Source: Panulirus ornatus
Taxonomy: Eukaryota; Arthropoda; Malacostraca; Decapoda; Palinuridae
NCBI RefSeq assembly: GCF_036320965.1
Contig: NC_092235.1
Span: 4,371,994-4,435,993, forward strand
Direction: 5' to 3'
DNA length: 64,000 nucleotides
The position numbers and the translations under genes are program-made. This document shows, piece after piece, positions 47,401 to 58,739 of this stretch. How positions within the stretch are numbered: position 1 is the first letter of the stretch; every line of letters begins with the position of its first letter. The notes beneath the pieces are model-generated. The model was not told the DNA's origin. It did no database searches and saw nothing but the letters and a program-made list of their open reading frames with translations.

Positions 47401-47490
47401 AACTCTATGTAACTCACAGTAAAATGATAATGACAAATACCTAATGAAAAATTAATGGTAGTGTGCGTGAGTCTGACAGCTGTGTCTGGT

Positions 47491-47840
47491 GATGTAGCCG
47501 AAGAGGTGAAGTCTGAAGTTGTGACTGATGATGTAGCCGAAGAGGTGAAGTCTGAAGTTGTGGCTGATGATGTAGCCGAAGAGGTGAAGTCTGAAGTTGT
47601 GACTGATGATGTAGACGAAGAGGTGAAGTCTGAAGTTGTGACTGATGATGTAGACGAAGAGGTGAAGTCTGAAGTTGTGGCTGATGATGTAGCCGAAGAG
47701 GTGAAGTCTGAAGTTGTGGCTGATGATGTAGCCGAAGAGGTGAAGTCTGAAGTTGTGGCTGATGATGTAGACGAAGAAGTGAAGTCTGAAGTTGTGACTG
47801 ATGATGTGGCCCAAAAGGTGAAGTTTGAAGCTGTAGTGTC
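47491..47840. repeat. 39-bp tandem repeat, 9 units, open on both strands
   Basis: Unit GATGTAGCCGAAGAGGTGAA plus GTCTGAAGTTGTGRCTGAT. Plus-strand translation (ORF 47455-47889) is 13-residue repeats of DVAEEVKSEVVTD; the minus strand also stays open. It is acidic and regular, but there is no recognised domain, so coding status is undecided. Confidence 0.88.
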
Positions 47841-48033
47841 TGGTGATGACTTGGTGGAGGATACCGAGTGGTTCTGGCGTCTTGACTGATAGTCCAATGA
47901 AGGCTGTGGAGTCTGGTGACCCAACTGTCACCGGGAATGTGTGGGGCTGTGCCATGTTATTACTGCATATTTCTATTTAACGAGATATCAAGATCAATTG
48001 TAAATAACTATTTCATTCAGTTATCCAAATTAT

Positions 48034-48130
48034 CCCTGGCTATATCCCACCATGGACAGTCATCTATGGCTATATCCCACCATGAACAGTCATCCATGGC
48101 TATATCCACCATGGACAGTCAGTCATCCAT
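48034..48130. repeat. 30-bp tandem repeat, 3 units
   Basis: Copies of GGCTATATCCCACCATGGAC plus AGTCATCYAT, with small deletions. Confidence 0.8.
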
Positions 48131-48224
48131 GGCAAAATGCCTTTGTCAGTGGCGAGGGAGGATGACATGGTCAGGGTGTAGTGTCGGGGCCCCAGTAGGG
48201 GATGGGGGCCCCACAAGAGGTCAT

Positions 48225-48470
48225 GATAGTTATAATGATAATTATGATATTGATATTAATGATAATAATATCAATAATGATAATGAAAAGACTAATGATA
48301 TCAATAACATATTGATATATATGTATATATGGTGAATGATGATGATAATAGTATTAATGATAATGATAATATCAATAATATCAGGAATGATGGTGATAAA
48401 AATGATAACAATTGATAATAATGATAATAGATAATGATTATGATATCAGTGATATTTATAATAATAGTAA
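48225..48470. repeat. (GATAAT)-rich low-complexity tract
   Basis: Irregular GAT/AAT repeats, no gene. Confidence 0.85.
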
Positions 48471-48655
48471 TGGCGAGGTAGCGCCCGGAAAACTGACAAA
48501 AAAGGCCACCACATTCGTTCGCACTCAGTCTCTTAGCTGTCATGTGTAATGCACCGAAACCACAGCTCCCTATCCACATCCATGCCCCACAGACCTTTCC
48601 ATGGTCTACTGCAGGCATTTCACATACCCTGGTTCAGTCCATTGACAGCAGGACG
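48470..48655 (-). mobile_element. LINE long-type 3' UTR fragment
   Basis: GGCGAGGTAGCGCCCGGAAA, CACTCAGTCTCTTAGCTGTC, CCGAAACCACAGCTCCCTAT and CCTTTCCATGGTCTACTGCA match the 3' UTR of copy C (35990-36200) with divergence. No coding part. Confidence 0.75.
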
Positions 48656-49056
48656 CCCTTGCTGATGGTGTATTTGTACTGGAAAGCAACATTACAAGAA
48701 CTGTTTGTTAAGAACATGTCTCAGATGAGCTAAGTTGGGAGAATAGGACAACACTAAACCTTTCGATTTATCCTTATTTGTCACATATTTGTTACCAGAA
48801 GCATAAAATGTCTTCCTACCTTTCCAGTAAGCTTTATTGTGAGGGAGGAAGAATTGTGTTTTTCATGAATTTAACTTTTACACATTCATAACCCATTGAC
48901 TCTCGAGAGCAATTAAGGTTGCGCCACAATCAGAAGCAGGGTAGGTGATGGAGTGAGGGCTTCTTCGACGAGAACGTACTCTCCCACTTGTCGACTGATG
49001 ATATCATACAGCTGCACCGAAGGGTTAGTCCGGTAACACCCGCATTGTTCTTCCAT

Positions 49057-49057
<1 letters not shown>
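48656..49057. other. no gene seen
   Basis: Unique-looking sequence without supported features. Confidence 0.45.
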
Positions 49058-49236
<179 letters not shown>

Positions 49237-49852
49237 GCCCTCTGTCTGTCTGTCTGTTTGTCTTTCGGTTGTAGTGAAGATAAGCATGTAGTGAGGTTGG
49301 CCTCAGGTCAAACCCTACAACAGGGTTGTAGTTCCGCTCTGCATTTGTTGAGGGTTGAAGGTGACGTATGGTTCAAGGTGTAGTGAAGATGCGTTGAAGG
49401 GTGTCTCCTTCTGTAGTGATGACCATGGCTGGCTGTACTAGTGTTGCAGGGGGAAGGATCATATTGCTGCATATTACTCGCGAAATATGGCGGGTTTATA
49501 AATCTATCTTCACACTAACGCCCTCTCTAAGTGTGTCTGTGGTTTACATACCTTCCAACCGGCTGTGACATGGCTGGCAAGTCTGCAGTATTTAAAGTTC
49601 AGCGCTTCAGAAATAGAAATAATGAATATCATTCGTAGGGAAGTAATGGGAAGATGTCCATCATCCGCCCGCCACCCGTCCCTTGTAGACGTGTCGCCAT
49701 CATCACACCTGACGGACCGACAGACAACTCCAGCCACCACCCTGGCCAACACCTCCACCACCACGATCCTGGGAGCAAATGTTCTTCGTTTCCATCGCTT
49801 TCCTGTTTAATCATTCCTTGCCATTTCTTCCTTATATCATTCCGACACATGC

Positions 49853-50030
49853 AGGTCATCGCGAAGTCACAAGCAGATAGCAGACTGGAGAGGCGATACC
49901 GGAGAAAACGTTAAATTTCTATACTTTTTACTTCATGTTTCCATTGAAAGGTACTTAAATTTCTCCAGAACTTGGAAACAAGGACCTTTCGCCTAAGAAA
50001 ATGATAAATCTCTCAATCTATAATTCTATC
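49853..50030 (+). pseudogene. 3' end of an upstream kinase paralogue
   Basis: The C-terminal peptide VIAKSQADSRLERRYRRKR, stop and about 110 bp of 3' UTR (AATTTCTATACTTTTTACTT, TCCAGAACTTGGAAACAAGG) match the 3' end of the kinase gene at 51958 and especially the fragment at 52084-52260. The kinase domain itself is absent; the preceding sequence is unrelated. Confidence 0.75.
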
Positions 50031-50518
50031 TATCTATTCATCTATATGATCACTGCACCCTTTATGTTCATCATCTGTTCACTAAACCCTTATGTTCATC
50101 ATCTGCTAAGCCTACATCATGTTCATCACTTAATAATCACCACACTATAACGTTAATCATACGCTCTTTACCCACTTATGTTCAATACATGTTCACTACA
50201 CCCTTTCGTTCATCATATGTTCACCACACATTTACGTGACATGACATGTTCATTACTACCTAATGTTCATTATTTGTTTACTGCACCCTTTTCTTCACCA
50301 TAAGTTAAGCCCATCCTCACCTTTATCATTGAATGTCCACTACGCTTATGTTCATCTCAAATTCATGACATGTTCACAACACCTTTGTGTTCCTTATGTC
50401 CTTAGGTTTCTATCTTAGCCAATGTTAACTTTTTCTATCTTAACTACATAACACCACTATATATGTTAACTGTTTCTATCTTTACTAAATACCAACATAT
50501 TTTTGGCTCAACACGTAT
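50031..50518. other. upstream region of the kinase gene
   Basis: Repetitive TGTTCAT(C/T)A-type decayed motif (TTATGTTCATCATCTGTTCA and variants) from about 50040 to 50400. No clear TATA/initiator pair was identified. Confidence 0.45.
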
Positions 50519-52021
50519 ATGAAATTGATGGGTCTAGTCAAATCTCATCAAAGGACAAAAACATATACCCCTCCTATGGACCGAGTTACTCGAATCGTCG
50601 AAACCCGAAGAAGAGCGAGCCACTGGGAGCGTCAACAGGCTATTGCGTGGCGTGGCCGGCACACCGTTCGTCGGGAACGCCGTCGCACTCGTCAGGAGCA
50701 TGTGGTGGACGAGCGGCAGGCGAGAGTGAACCGCCTTGTTGCTGCCCGCAATGCTGCCGCTCTGCGGGAGAGACTTGCAGCTCGCGGGATACAAATACTA
50801 GTCACCTGTGGGGACGTTGTAGACTCCCCCAACACCGTGCAACAACCCACCCCACCAGCAACTGCAGTCGAGGCCCAACTCATCCACCCACCAACTGCAT
50901 CCCCCCCTCCACTCGTGGCCCAACCCACACCCCCACCAACTGCATCCCCCCCTTTACTCGTGGCCCAACCAACACCCCCACCAACTGCATCCCCCCCTCC
51001 ACTCGTGGCCCAACCCACACCCCCACCAACTGCATCCCCCCCTTTACTCGTGGCCCAACCAACACCCCCACCAACTGCATCCCCCCTTCCAGTCGTGGCC
51101 CAACCCACAAACCCACCCATTGCATCCCTCCCTCCACTCGTGGCACAACCCACACATCCATCAACTGAATCCCTCCCTCCAGTCGCGGCCCAACCCACCA
51201 GCTCACCAACTGCCTACTCTTCCCTAGTCGTGGCCGATCTCAGCTTGGAGGCAGACCTTCAGGACTACATCCTCAGCGAGGACCAGTTAAGGTGGATTCG
51301 AATCGTTTCCGATATTGGCGAGGGCGGCAATGGATCAGTTCAGCTCGTTCGCTTCAATTATGAATATGGGGTCCTTAAAACCATGAAGAAAAACGACGAG
51401 AGGTACGCTCTCCTTCGCGAAGCTGACATTCAGATCTTCCTGTCCGGCGCTGGAGGGGCCCCATTGGTCAAGGGTCTGGCTTTCCATCCAGCAAGACTCC
51501 TGATGTCCTACACTGGTCAAAACTACGTCAGCTATATAGAAAACTGCAGCGGCCAGGAGGTTATTGAGTCTCTCATCTCCATTGGGAAGAGACTTCAAGA
51601 AATTCATGATAAGGGGGTCATTCATCTTGACTTCAAGATGAATAATGTTACCGTAACCCAGACCCGCCACCATGGCCCAGTCTTCCATATCATCGACTAC
51701 GGTCTGAGCAGTTACGCTGGTGACGTGCCTTCTATAACAGGTGACCCAGCGCGATGTCCCTGGATGGCCCCCGAAGTCATGGAGGAAGAGCCAGTTGCTC
51801 CCGCTAACGACGTCTACTCCTTCGGGTACCTCATTGCCCAATTGGCTGAGGATCAGAAGGACGACGGAGTCCGACACCGCCTGTGCCAGCTTGTCCATCT
51901 CGCCACTGATATTGACCAATTCCAGCGCCCCAGTCTGCTTTCTTTGATCCGAGACTTGAAAGTCATCGCGAAGTCCCAAACAGATAGCAGAGTGGAGAGG
52001 CGACATCGGGAAAAACGTTGA
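50519..52021 (+). CDS. intronless protein kinase with Pro-rich repeat region (500 aa)
   Basis: Probable Ser/Thr-type kinase. Residues 20-105 are strongly basic with Arg-rich helices (RRERRRTRQEHVVDERQARV). Residues 117-237 are eight 15-aa repeats of ASPPPLVAQPTPPPT. Residues 258-480 form a kinase domain: Gly loop GEGGNGSV (267-274), VLKTM Lys, catalytic loop HLDFKMNN (369-376), DYG in place of DFG (393-395), MAPE (416-419), and NDVYSFG with the helix-F Asp. All catalytic residues are present. The activation segment is short and there is no signal peptide. The start is the first ATG of the frame; a second ATG three codons later is possible. Absence of introns and the flanking partial copies of its own 3' end suggest a locally expanded retrogene or element-borne family. 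Substrate unknown; a viral origin cannot be excluded. Confidence 0.82.
   Translation: MKLMGLVKSHQRTKTYTPPMDRVTRIVETRRRASHWERQQAIAWRGRHTVRRERRRTRQEHVVDERQARVNRLVAARNAAALRERLAARGIQILVTCGDVVDSPNTVQQPTPPATAVEAQLIHPPTASPPPLVAQPTPPPTASPPLLVAQPTPPPTASPPPLVAQPTPPPTASPPLLVAQPTPPPTASPLPVVAQPTNPPIASLPPLVAQPTHPSTESLPPVAAQPTSSPTAYSSLVVADLSLEADLQDYILSEDQLRWIRIVSDIGEGGNGSVQLVRFNYEYGVLKTMKKNDERYALLREADIQIFLSGAGGAPLVKGLAFHPARLLMSYTGQNYVSYIENCSGQEVIESLISIGKRLQEIHDKGVIHLDFKMNNVTVTQTRHHGPVFHIIDYGLSSYAGDVPSITGDPARCPWMAPEVMEEEPVAPANDVYSFGYLIAQLAEDQKDDGVRHRLCQLVHLATDIDQFQRPSLLSLIRDLKVIAKSQTDSRVERRHREKR
50868..51230. repeat. 45-bp coding repeat in the kinase gene
   Basis: Eight units of 45 bp containing CATCCCCCCCTCCACTCGTG and GCCCAACCCACACCCCCACC, decaying toward the 3' end. 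An alternating pair (CCTCCACTCG / CCTTTACTCG) repeats as a 90-bp higher-order unit. Frame is maintained. Confidence 0.9.
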
Positions 52022-52043
52022 ATTTCTATACTCTTTACTTCAT

Positions 52044-52260
52044 TGACCAGTACCCACGCCCCCGCCTGGTTCGAGACTTGAAGGTCATCGCGGAGTCCCA
52101 AGCAGATAGTAAACAGTACTGATTGGAGACGGCGTCGGGGAAAACGTTAAATTTCTATACTTTTTACTTCATGTTTACATTGAAATGTACTTTAATTTCT
52201 CCAGAACTTGGAAACAAGGACTTTTCGCTTAAGAAAATAATAAAACTCTCAATCTATAAT
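52044..52260 (+). pseudogene. partial second copy of the kinase 3' end
   Basis: It starts 22 bp after the kinase stop with TTGACCAGTACCCACGCCCC, homologous to the codons for IDQFQRP, and continues RDLKVIAESQADSK to an early stop, then the same 3' UTR as the 49853 copy. An AATAAA-like AATAATAAAAC lies at about 52237. Confidence 0.75.
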
Positions 52261-52261
52261 T

Positions 52262-52490
52262 AGGTTCGGTAAAATGCCATCTGCTGGCTATGTGCGCCTG
52301 TTGGGAAATGACCGGTGTAGCCCCGTTGCTCACCAAAGTGAGACGAAGGGTATTCGAGTACATAGTATTCGAATAACGTTATTTCCTATTTTGCCAGGCC
52401 CATAGCCTAGTGGTAGCATTCCCTCTTCTTACACAAGGGCGCCGGGTTCGATCCTGGTTGTTGGAGATTTGTATGTATGTATGTATGTAT
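52262..52490 (+). mobile_element. tRNA-like SINE or tRNA-derived repeat
   Basis: The pol III A box TAGCCTAGTGG (52403-52413) and B box GGTTCGATCCT (52445-52455) are 31 bp apart as in a tRNA. The B box is followed by TGGTTGTTGG and a (GTAT)n tail at 52472-52490. The anticodon arm is imperfect and the acceptor ends pair poorly, so this is not a functional tRNA. The preceding 130 bp may be the SINE body or flank. Confidence 0.55.
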
Positions 52491-52639
52491 TAAGATGTAG
52501 ATAAGTAAAGGAGTAAGTATATATACTCATATAAGTATACTTCGACTTGGCGATTATAAACAGCTGACCATTAAGTAAGAACCCGTATCATAAGGCATAA
52601 AATTTTTCTTTCTCTTCAACTTCCTGGCTGGCTATTAGA

Positions 52640-53440
52640 CTCATCCTGAAATGTAGTGTGAAAATGGATGTGGATGTGCTGAGAGAGGCAGCTGGTGGGA
52701 TGTCTGATCATTAAGTGGTCGAGGTAAGGGTGAAGATGTGTAGAGGCTTTCGGAAAAGAGGAAATGATATGAGTGAGAATAGGGTTATGAAAGTAAGTGA
52801 GCTTGGACAAGAGACGTGTGAAGACATGCCCGGGAGACTGAGTGCAGAATAGCAAAATGTGAGAGTAAACGAAGCTAGGGGAGTGGATAAGGAACGGGAG
52901 GTATGTATTCAGGGAAACAGTTCTGGCATGTGCAAAATATGTGGCATACAAAAGGTGGAGGTGGGCAGGTGAGAAACGGTATGGAGTGCTGTGATGAAGT
53001 AAAGTTGCTTATTAAAGAAAAAAGAGAGTTGTATGGGCGTTATCTAAGGAGAGGAATGAAAGTGATTGTTTGATGTAAAGAGAAAGGGCAAGACGTCAGG
53101 AGGAATATGCAGCGCTGAGAAAAAGAGAAAATAAGTGTTAGTGTGAGCAGGTATCAGCAAACTTCAGGGAAAAGGAAATTACTAGTATAACTAATGGGAA
53201 CATCGGTGAAGGGGCAAACTGGGTAACAGGTAGTGATGAGGTGAAGAGGAGGCGGAGTTACTTATCTAAGGAAGTGCTGAATGTGTTTGATGACAGGATG
53301 GCAGATTTTCCCCGCCTTCCTTTTCTTTCCTTCCTTTGGAGGAGTATGAGAAGAGAGAGTCATGACAATTGGCTTGGTGAAGAGAGAAGTAGGAAGAAGG
53401 AAGGGTGAGTGATTTCAGCTGAAGGTGGGTCTGCGGTAGT
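52640..53440 (+). pseudogene. older LINE copy retaining the region upstream of RT, including the end of an endonuclease domain
   Basis: The frame contains LREAAGGMSDH followed by a stop and VVEVRVKMCRGFRKRG, then VMKVSELGQETCEDMPGRLS, matching VRVSELGKETCVRKYQERLC at the start of the intact copy. The SDH tripeptide followed by V-E-x-R-V is the usual end of an APE-type endonuclease in RTE-like LINEs. Later parts (53040-53300) match the linker with many indels. Confidence 0.6.
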
Positions 53441-53479
53441 GTATGATGTTACTATAGCTGTTTAATTGTGTATTGACAA

Positions 53480-53975
53480 GGCAGCACCGTAAACAAACGA
53501 AGGAAATGGCCTCATTCACTCGCATCTACTATCTACCTGCCAAGTATAATGCACCAAAACCATAACCCTCTAAGTGCGACCTCGCCCTATATACCCTTAC
53601 GTGGTTTCCCTCGACCACTTTATACGCCCTGATTTGGCCCTTCGACATCACTCCAAATCGCTCTCTCCTTTGCACGCCTCTCACCCACCTGCATGTTCGG
53701 GCCCAGTACACCCAAAGCCCCTTTCACCCCATCCTCCCATCTACTTGGTTTACCTGTTTTTCAAATTATGTTTACTTCAGAAATGTATACCCATATTGTC
53801 ATCCTCTCCTTATGTCCTCACCATTTCAGCATACATCCCTCAGCTCTCATACATACTCCTCTTACTACCTCACCTCTCTCTTACCCTAAAATTTCTTGTT
53901 TGAATAACCCTCCTCACACTACATATTGTCCCCAATATTCTACTTCCAACATATTCACCCTCTTGTGTCATCTGT
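53480..53975 (-). pseudogene. diverged LINE 3' portion on the minus strand
   Basis: CACCCACCTGCATGTTCGGG, CTCCTTATGTCCTCACCATT and CTCTCTTACCCTAAAATTTC are decayed forms of the antisense of the LINE C-terminal coding region, preceded by a decayed long-type 3' UTR (AAGTATAATGCACCAAAACC). Confidence 0.6.
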
Positions 53976-54029
53976 GGCAATAAGAAAGGTATGGTTGACG
54001 GAGCTGAAGATGGGTGCGCAGAGGTGATC

Positions 54030-54120
54030 TGAACATACCGAGAGAATGAGAGAGGAGAGGTTGACAAAGAGGATATATGTGTCTGATGTGGAGGACAAAA
54101 GAAGAGGAAAGTAGAATGGG
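54030..54120 (+). pseudogene. short LINE C-terminal fragment
   Basis: MREERLTKRIYVSDVEDKRR matches the intact copy's MSEERLTKRIYVSEVEGTRR. It lies in the opposite orientation to the preceding fragment. Confidence 0.65.
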
Positions 54121-54781
<661 letters not shown>

Positions 54782-55631
54782 GTATAGTATCTGTTAATCT
54801 AGCCGGCCACTAAAAGCACTGTCTGTAGAAACTTAAACGTTTATTTTAACATATAATCAATGAACTGTCACTGCAACCATTAAAATGTCCATTAACCAGG
54901 TCCTTCTACTTGGAATCATGTAAAAATTATTAGGCAATGCTTTCATATATTCCCTTTCAATGACAATACTCTACAGGCCATCAAGACAGTGTATACCAAA
55001 CATTTCAGATACACGTATGAAGCACAATGGCCCCGCCCTCTGGGTAAGGTAATCGCTCAGTGCACAACAGTTATCACGACATAAGTGTTTCTGTAATATG
55101 TGATATTATTGATGTGGACCAAACATGGTCTGGTAAATATGCCAGACACAACAATTACGTTGCTGATAATTGCTCCATTCAAGCCGCCGCCTCTTTTCTT
55201 GGTGGCAAATGAAATATGTCCAGTTTCCTTATGAACAAAAGTATTCTTACATTGGGTTTGCTCAAGGGATGGGAGAGGACCCAGTGACCAAGACGACTGA
55301 ATGATACTTGGAGGTATTTACATACATGATGTAGTTGTGATTAAGACCACGTGATAGCGAATGGAAGTTAAATGAAGAAGGGCGCATGAAGGATGCGGGG
55401 AAGTATAGGAAGATAAGCAAAATATAGTATTGGGTGATGGTGCAGCCTTATAAACAACGTAAGGAAGAACAATAACTAATCACACAGCAGACTTCTGTTA
55501 AAATGATAACGAAAACCAAAGAATGGTTCCAGTATGGCACAACGGAGTAGTCTATCATAAGTTTATAATAAACATCTGGCGGTACAACACCCCATAATGT
55601 CTTAGAACCTGGACTTGATATATGTGGAGAT

Positions 55632-58615
55632 ATATCCAGCATTCTGTTACCCATTTTAGAAAGTTAATACAAGGAGGGGAGGATTTCCGGCCCCCGCTCC
55701 CGTCCCCTCTAGTCGCTTTCTACGACACGCGAGGAATACGTGGGAAGTATTCTTTCACCCCTATCCCCAGGGATAGGGGTGAAATAATATTATTATTATT
55801 TTTATTATTATCATTACTATCATTATTAGTATTTAGTATCATCATTATTACAATTATCATTATCATTACCATTACTATTATTATTATTATTATAATTATT
55901 ATTATTATCATTATTATCATTATTATTCCCTCTTTTGGAAAATTAAAAAAAAAAAAAAAGTGAGAGGGGAGGATTTCCAGCCCCCCGCTCCCTCCCCTTT
56001 TAGTCGCCTTCTACGACACGCAGGGAATACGTGGGAAGTATTCTTTCTCCCCTATCCCCTATCCCAGGTGAGGATATTCCCTCAAGGGCCCAGTCCTCTG
56101 TTCTCAACGCTACCTCGCTAATGCGGGAAATGGCGAATAGTATGAAAGAAAGAAAGATCATTATTATTATTATCATTATCATTATTATCACAATATCCTT
56201 ATTTTCACCAACAGAAAAAAAGAGTGAATGTTGGGGTGAAGAAGGTGGTGAGAGTAAGTGAGCTTGGGAAGGAGACCTGTGTGAGGAAGTATCAGGAGAG
56301 ACTGTGTACAGAATGGAAAAAGGTGAGAACAATGGAAGTAAGGGGAGTGGGGGAGGAATGGGATGTATTTAGGGAATAAGTGATGGATTGCGCAAAAGAT
56401 GCTTGTGGCATGAGAAGAGTGGGAGGTGGGCTGTTTAGAAAGGGTAGTGAGTGGTGGGATGAAGAAGTAAGAGTATTAGTGAAAGAGAAGAGAGAGGCAT
56501 TTGGACGATTTTTGCAGGGAAAAAATGCAATTGAGTGGGAGAAGTATAAAAGAAAGAGACAGGAGGTCAAGAGAAAGGTGCAAGAGGTGAAAAAAAGGGC
56601 AAATGAGAGTTGGGGTGAGAGACTATCAGTAAATTTTAGGGAGAATAAAAAGATGTTCTGGAAGGAGGTAAATAGGGTGTGTAAGACAAGGGAGCAAATG
56701 GGAACTTCAGTGAAGGGTGTAAATGGGGAGGTGATAACAAGTAGTGGTGATGTGAGAAGGAGATGGAATGAGTATTTTGAAGGTTTGTTGAATGTGTCTG
56801 ATGACAGAGTGGCAGATATAGGGTGTTTGGGTCGAGGTGGTGTGCAAAGTGAGAGGGTTAGGGAAAATGATTTGGTAAACAGAGAAGAGGTAGTAAAAGC
56901 TTTGCGGAAGATGAAAGCCGGCAAGGCAGCAGGTTTGGATGGTATTGCAGTGGAATTTATTAAAAAAGGGGGTGACTGTATTGTTGACTGGTTGGTAAGG
57001 TTATTTAATGTATGTATGACTCATGGTGAGGTGCCTGAGGATTGGCGGAATGCGTGCATAGTGCCATTGTACAAAGGCAAAGGGGATAAGAGTGAGTGCT
57101 CAAATTACAGAGGTATAAGTTTGTTGAGTATTCCTGGTAAATTATATGGGAGGGTATTGATTGAGAGGGTGAAGGCATGTACAGAGCATCAGATTGGGGA
57201 AGAGCAGTGTGGTTTCAGAAGTGGTAGAGGATGTGTGGATCAGGTGTTTGCTTTGAAGAATGTATGTGAGAAATACTTAGAAAAGCAAATGGATTTGTAT
57301 GTAGCATTTATGGATCTGGAGAAGGCATATGATAGAGTTGATAGAGATGCTCTGTGGAAGGTATTAAGAATATATGGTGTGGGAGGCAAGTTGTTAGAAG
57401 CAGTGAAAAGTTTTTATCGAGGATGTAAGGCATGTGTACGTGTAGGAAGAGAGGAAGTGATTCGTTCTCAGTGAATGTAGGTTTGCGGCAGGGGTGTGTG
57501 ATGTCTCCATGGTTGTTTAATTTGTTTATGGATGGGGTTGTTAGGGAGGTAAATGCAAGAGTCTTGGAAAGAGGGGTAAGTATGAAGTCTGTTGGGGATG
57601 AGAGAGCTTGGGAAGTGAGTCAGTTGTTGTTCGCTGATGATACAGCGCTGGTGGCGGATTCATGTGAGAAACTGCAGAAGCTGGTGACGGAGTTTGGTAA
57701 AGTGTGTGGAAGAAGAAAGTTAAGAGTAAATGTGAATAAGAGCAAGGTTATTAGGTACAGTAGGGTTGAGGGTCAAGTCAATTGGGAGGTGAGTTTGAAT
57801 GGAGAAAAACTGGAGGAAGTGAAGTGTTTTAGATATCTGGAGTGGATCTTTCAGCGGATGGAACCATGGAAGCGGAAGTGGATCATAGGGTGGGGGAGGG
57901 GGCGAAAATTTTGGGAGCCTTGAAAAATGTGTGGAAGTCGAGAACATTATCCCGGAAAGCAAAAATGGGTATGTTTGAAGGAATAGTGGTTCCAACAATG
58001 TTGTATGGTTGCGAGGCGTGGGCTATGGATAGAGTTGTGCGCAGGAGGATGGATGTGCTGGAAATGAGATGTTTGAGGACAATGTGTGGTGTGAGGTGGT
58101 TTGATCGAGTAAGTAACGTAAGGGTAAGAGAGATGTGTGGAAATAAAAAGAGCGTGGTTGAGAGAGCAGAAGAGGGTGTTTTTGAAATGGTTTGGGCACA
58201 TGGAGAGAATGAGTGAGGAAAGATTGACCAAGAGGATATATGTGTCGGAGGTGGAGGGAACGAGGAGAAGAGGGAGACCAAATTGGAGGTGGAAAGATGG
58301 AGTGAAAAGGATTTTGTGTGATCGGGGCCTAAACATGCAGGAGGGTGAAAGGAGGGCAAGGAATAGAGTGAATTGGAGCGATGTGGTATACAGGGGTTGA
58401 CGTGCTGTCAGTGGATTGAATCAAGGCATGTGAAGCGTCCGGGGTAAACCATGGAAAGCTGTGTAGGTATGTATATTTGCGTGTGTGGACGTGTGTATGT
58501 ACATGTGTATGGGGGGGGGGTTGGGCCATTTCTTTCGTCTGTTTCCTTGCGCTACCTCGCAAACGCGGGAGACAGCGACGAGGTATAAAAAAAAAAAAAA
58601 AGAATATCCAGCATT
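55632..58615 (+). mobile_element. LINE insertion (copy E) with 12-bp target-site duplication
   Basis: ATATCCAGCATT at 55632-55643 and again at 58604-58615 flanks the insertion, directly after the poly-A. The inserted unit starts with S1-type fragments (55672-55790 and 55925-56155, one inverted against the other), ATT-type microsatellites, then the LINE coding region from about 56222. Compared with copy F the ORF has a TAA at 56375-56380 (TCA in F), a 1-bp deletion near 57452, another near 57838 and a 1-bp insertion near 58182, which split it into ORFs 56380-57474, 57432-57923, 57842-58216 and 58137-58400. Confidence 0.88.
55672..56155. repeat. S1-type fragments and (ATT)n at the 5' end of LINE E
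   Basis: Two minus-oriented S1 5' halves (GGGGAGGATTTCCGG and GGGGAGGATTTCCAG, each ending in CCCTATCCCC) and one plus-oriented S1 3' half (GGGCCCAGTCCTCTGTTCTC, GCTAATGCGGGAAATGGCGA), separated by an (ATT)n tract at 55788-55926. The counterpart in copy F is 60930-61415. Confidence 0.65.
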
Positions 58616-58739
58616 AGTAAGACGTGTTCTGGGTGTTAGTGACTCATTAACTCACTGATGGATCAGTGAGAATGTGATGATGATTTTTTCCTGCTGCTGA
58701 TTCAGGTTATAATCCGTTGATTCTTCTCATCACTCCGTT

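Noticed and set aside
51335..52006. 223-aa minus-strand ORF opposite the kinase
   Set aside because: Shadow of the kinase coding strand; no domain.
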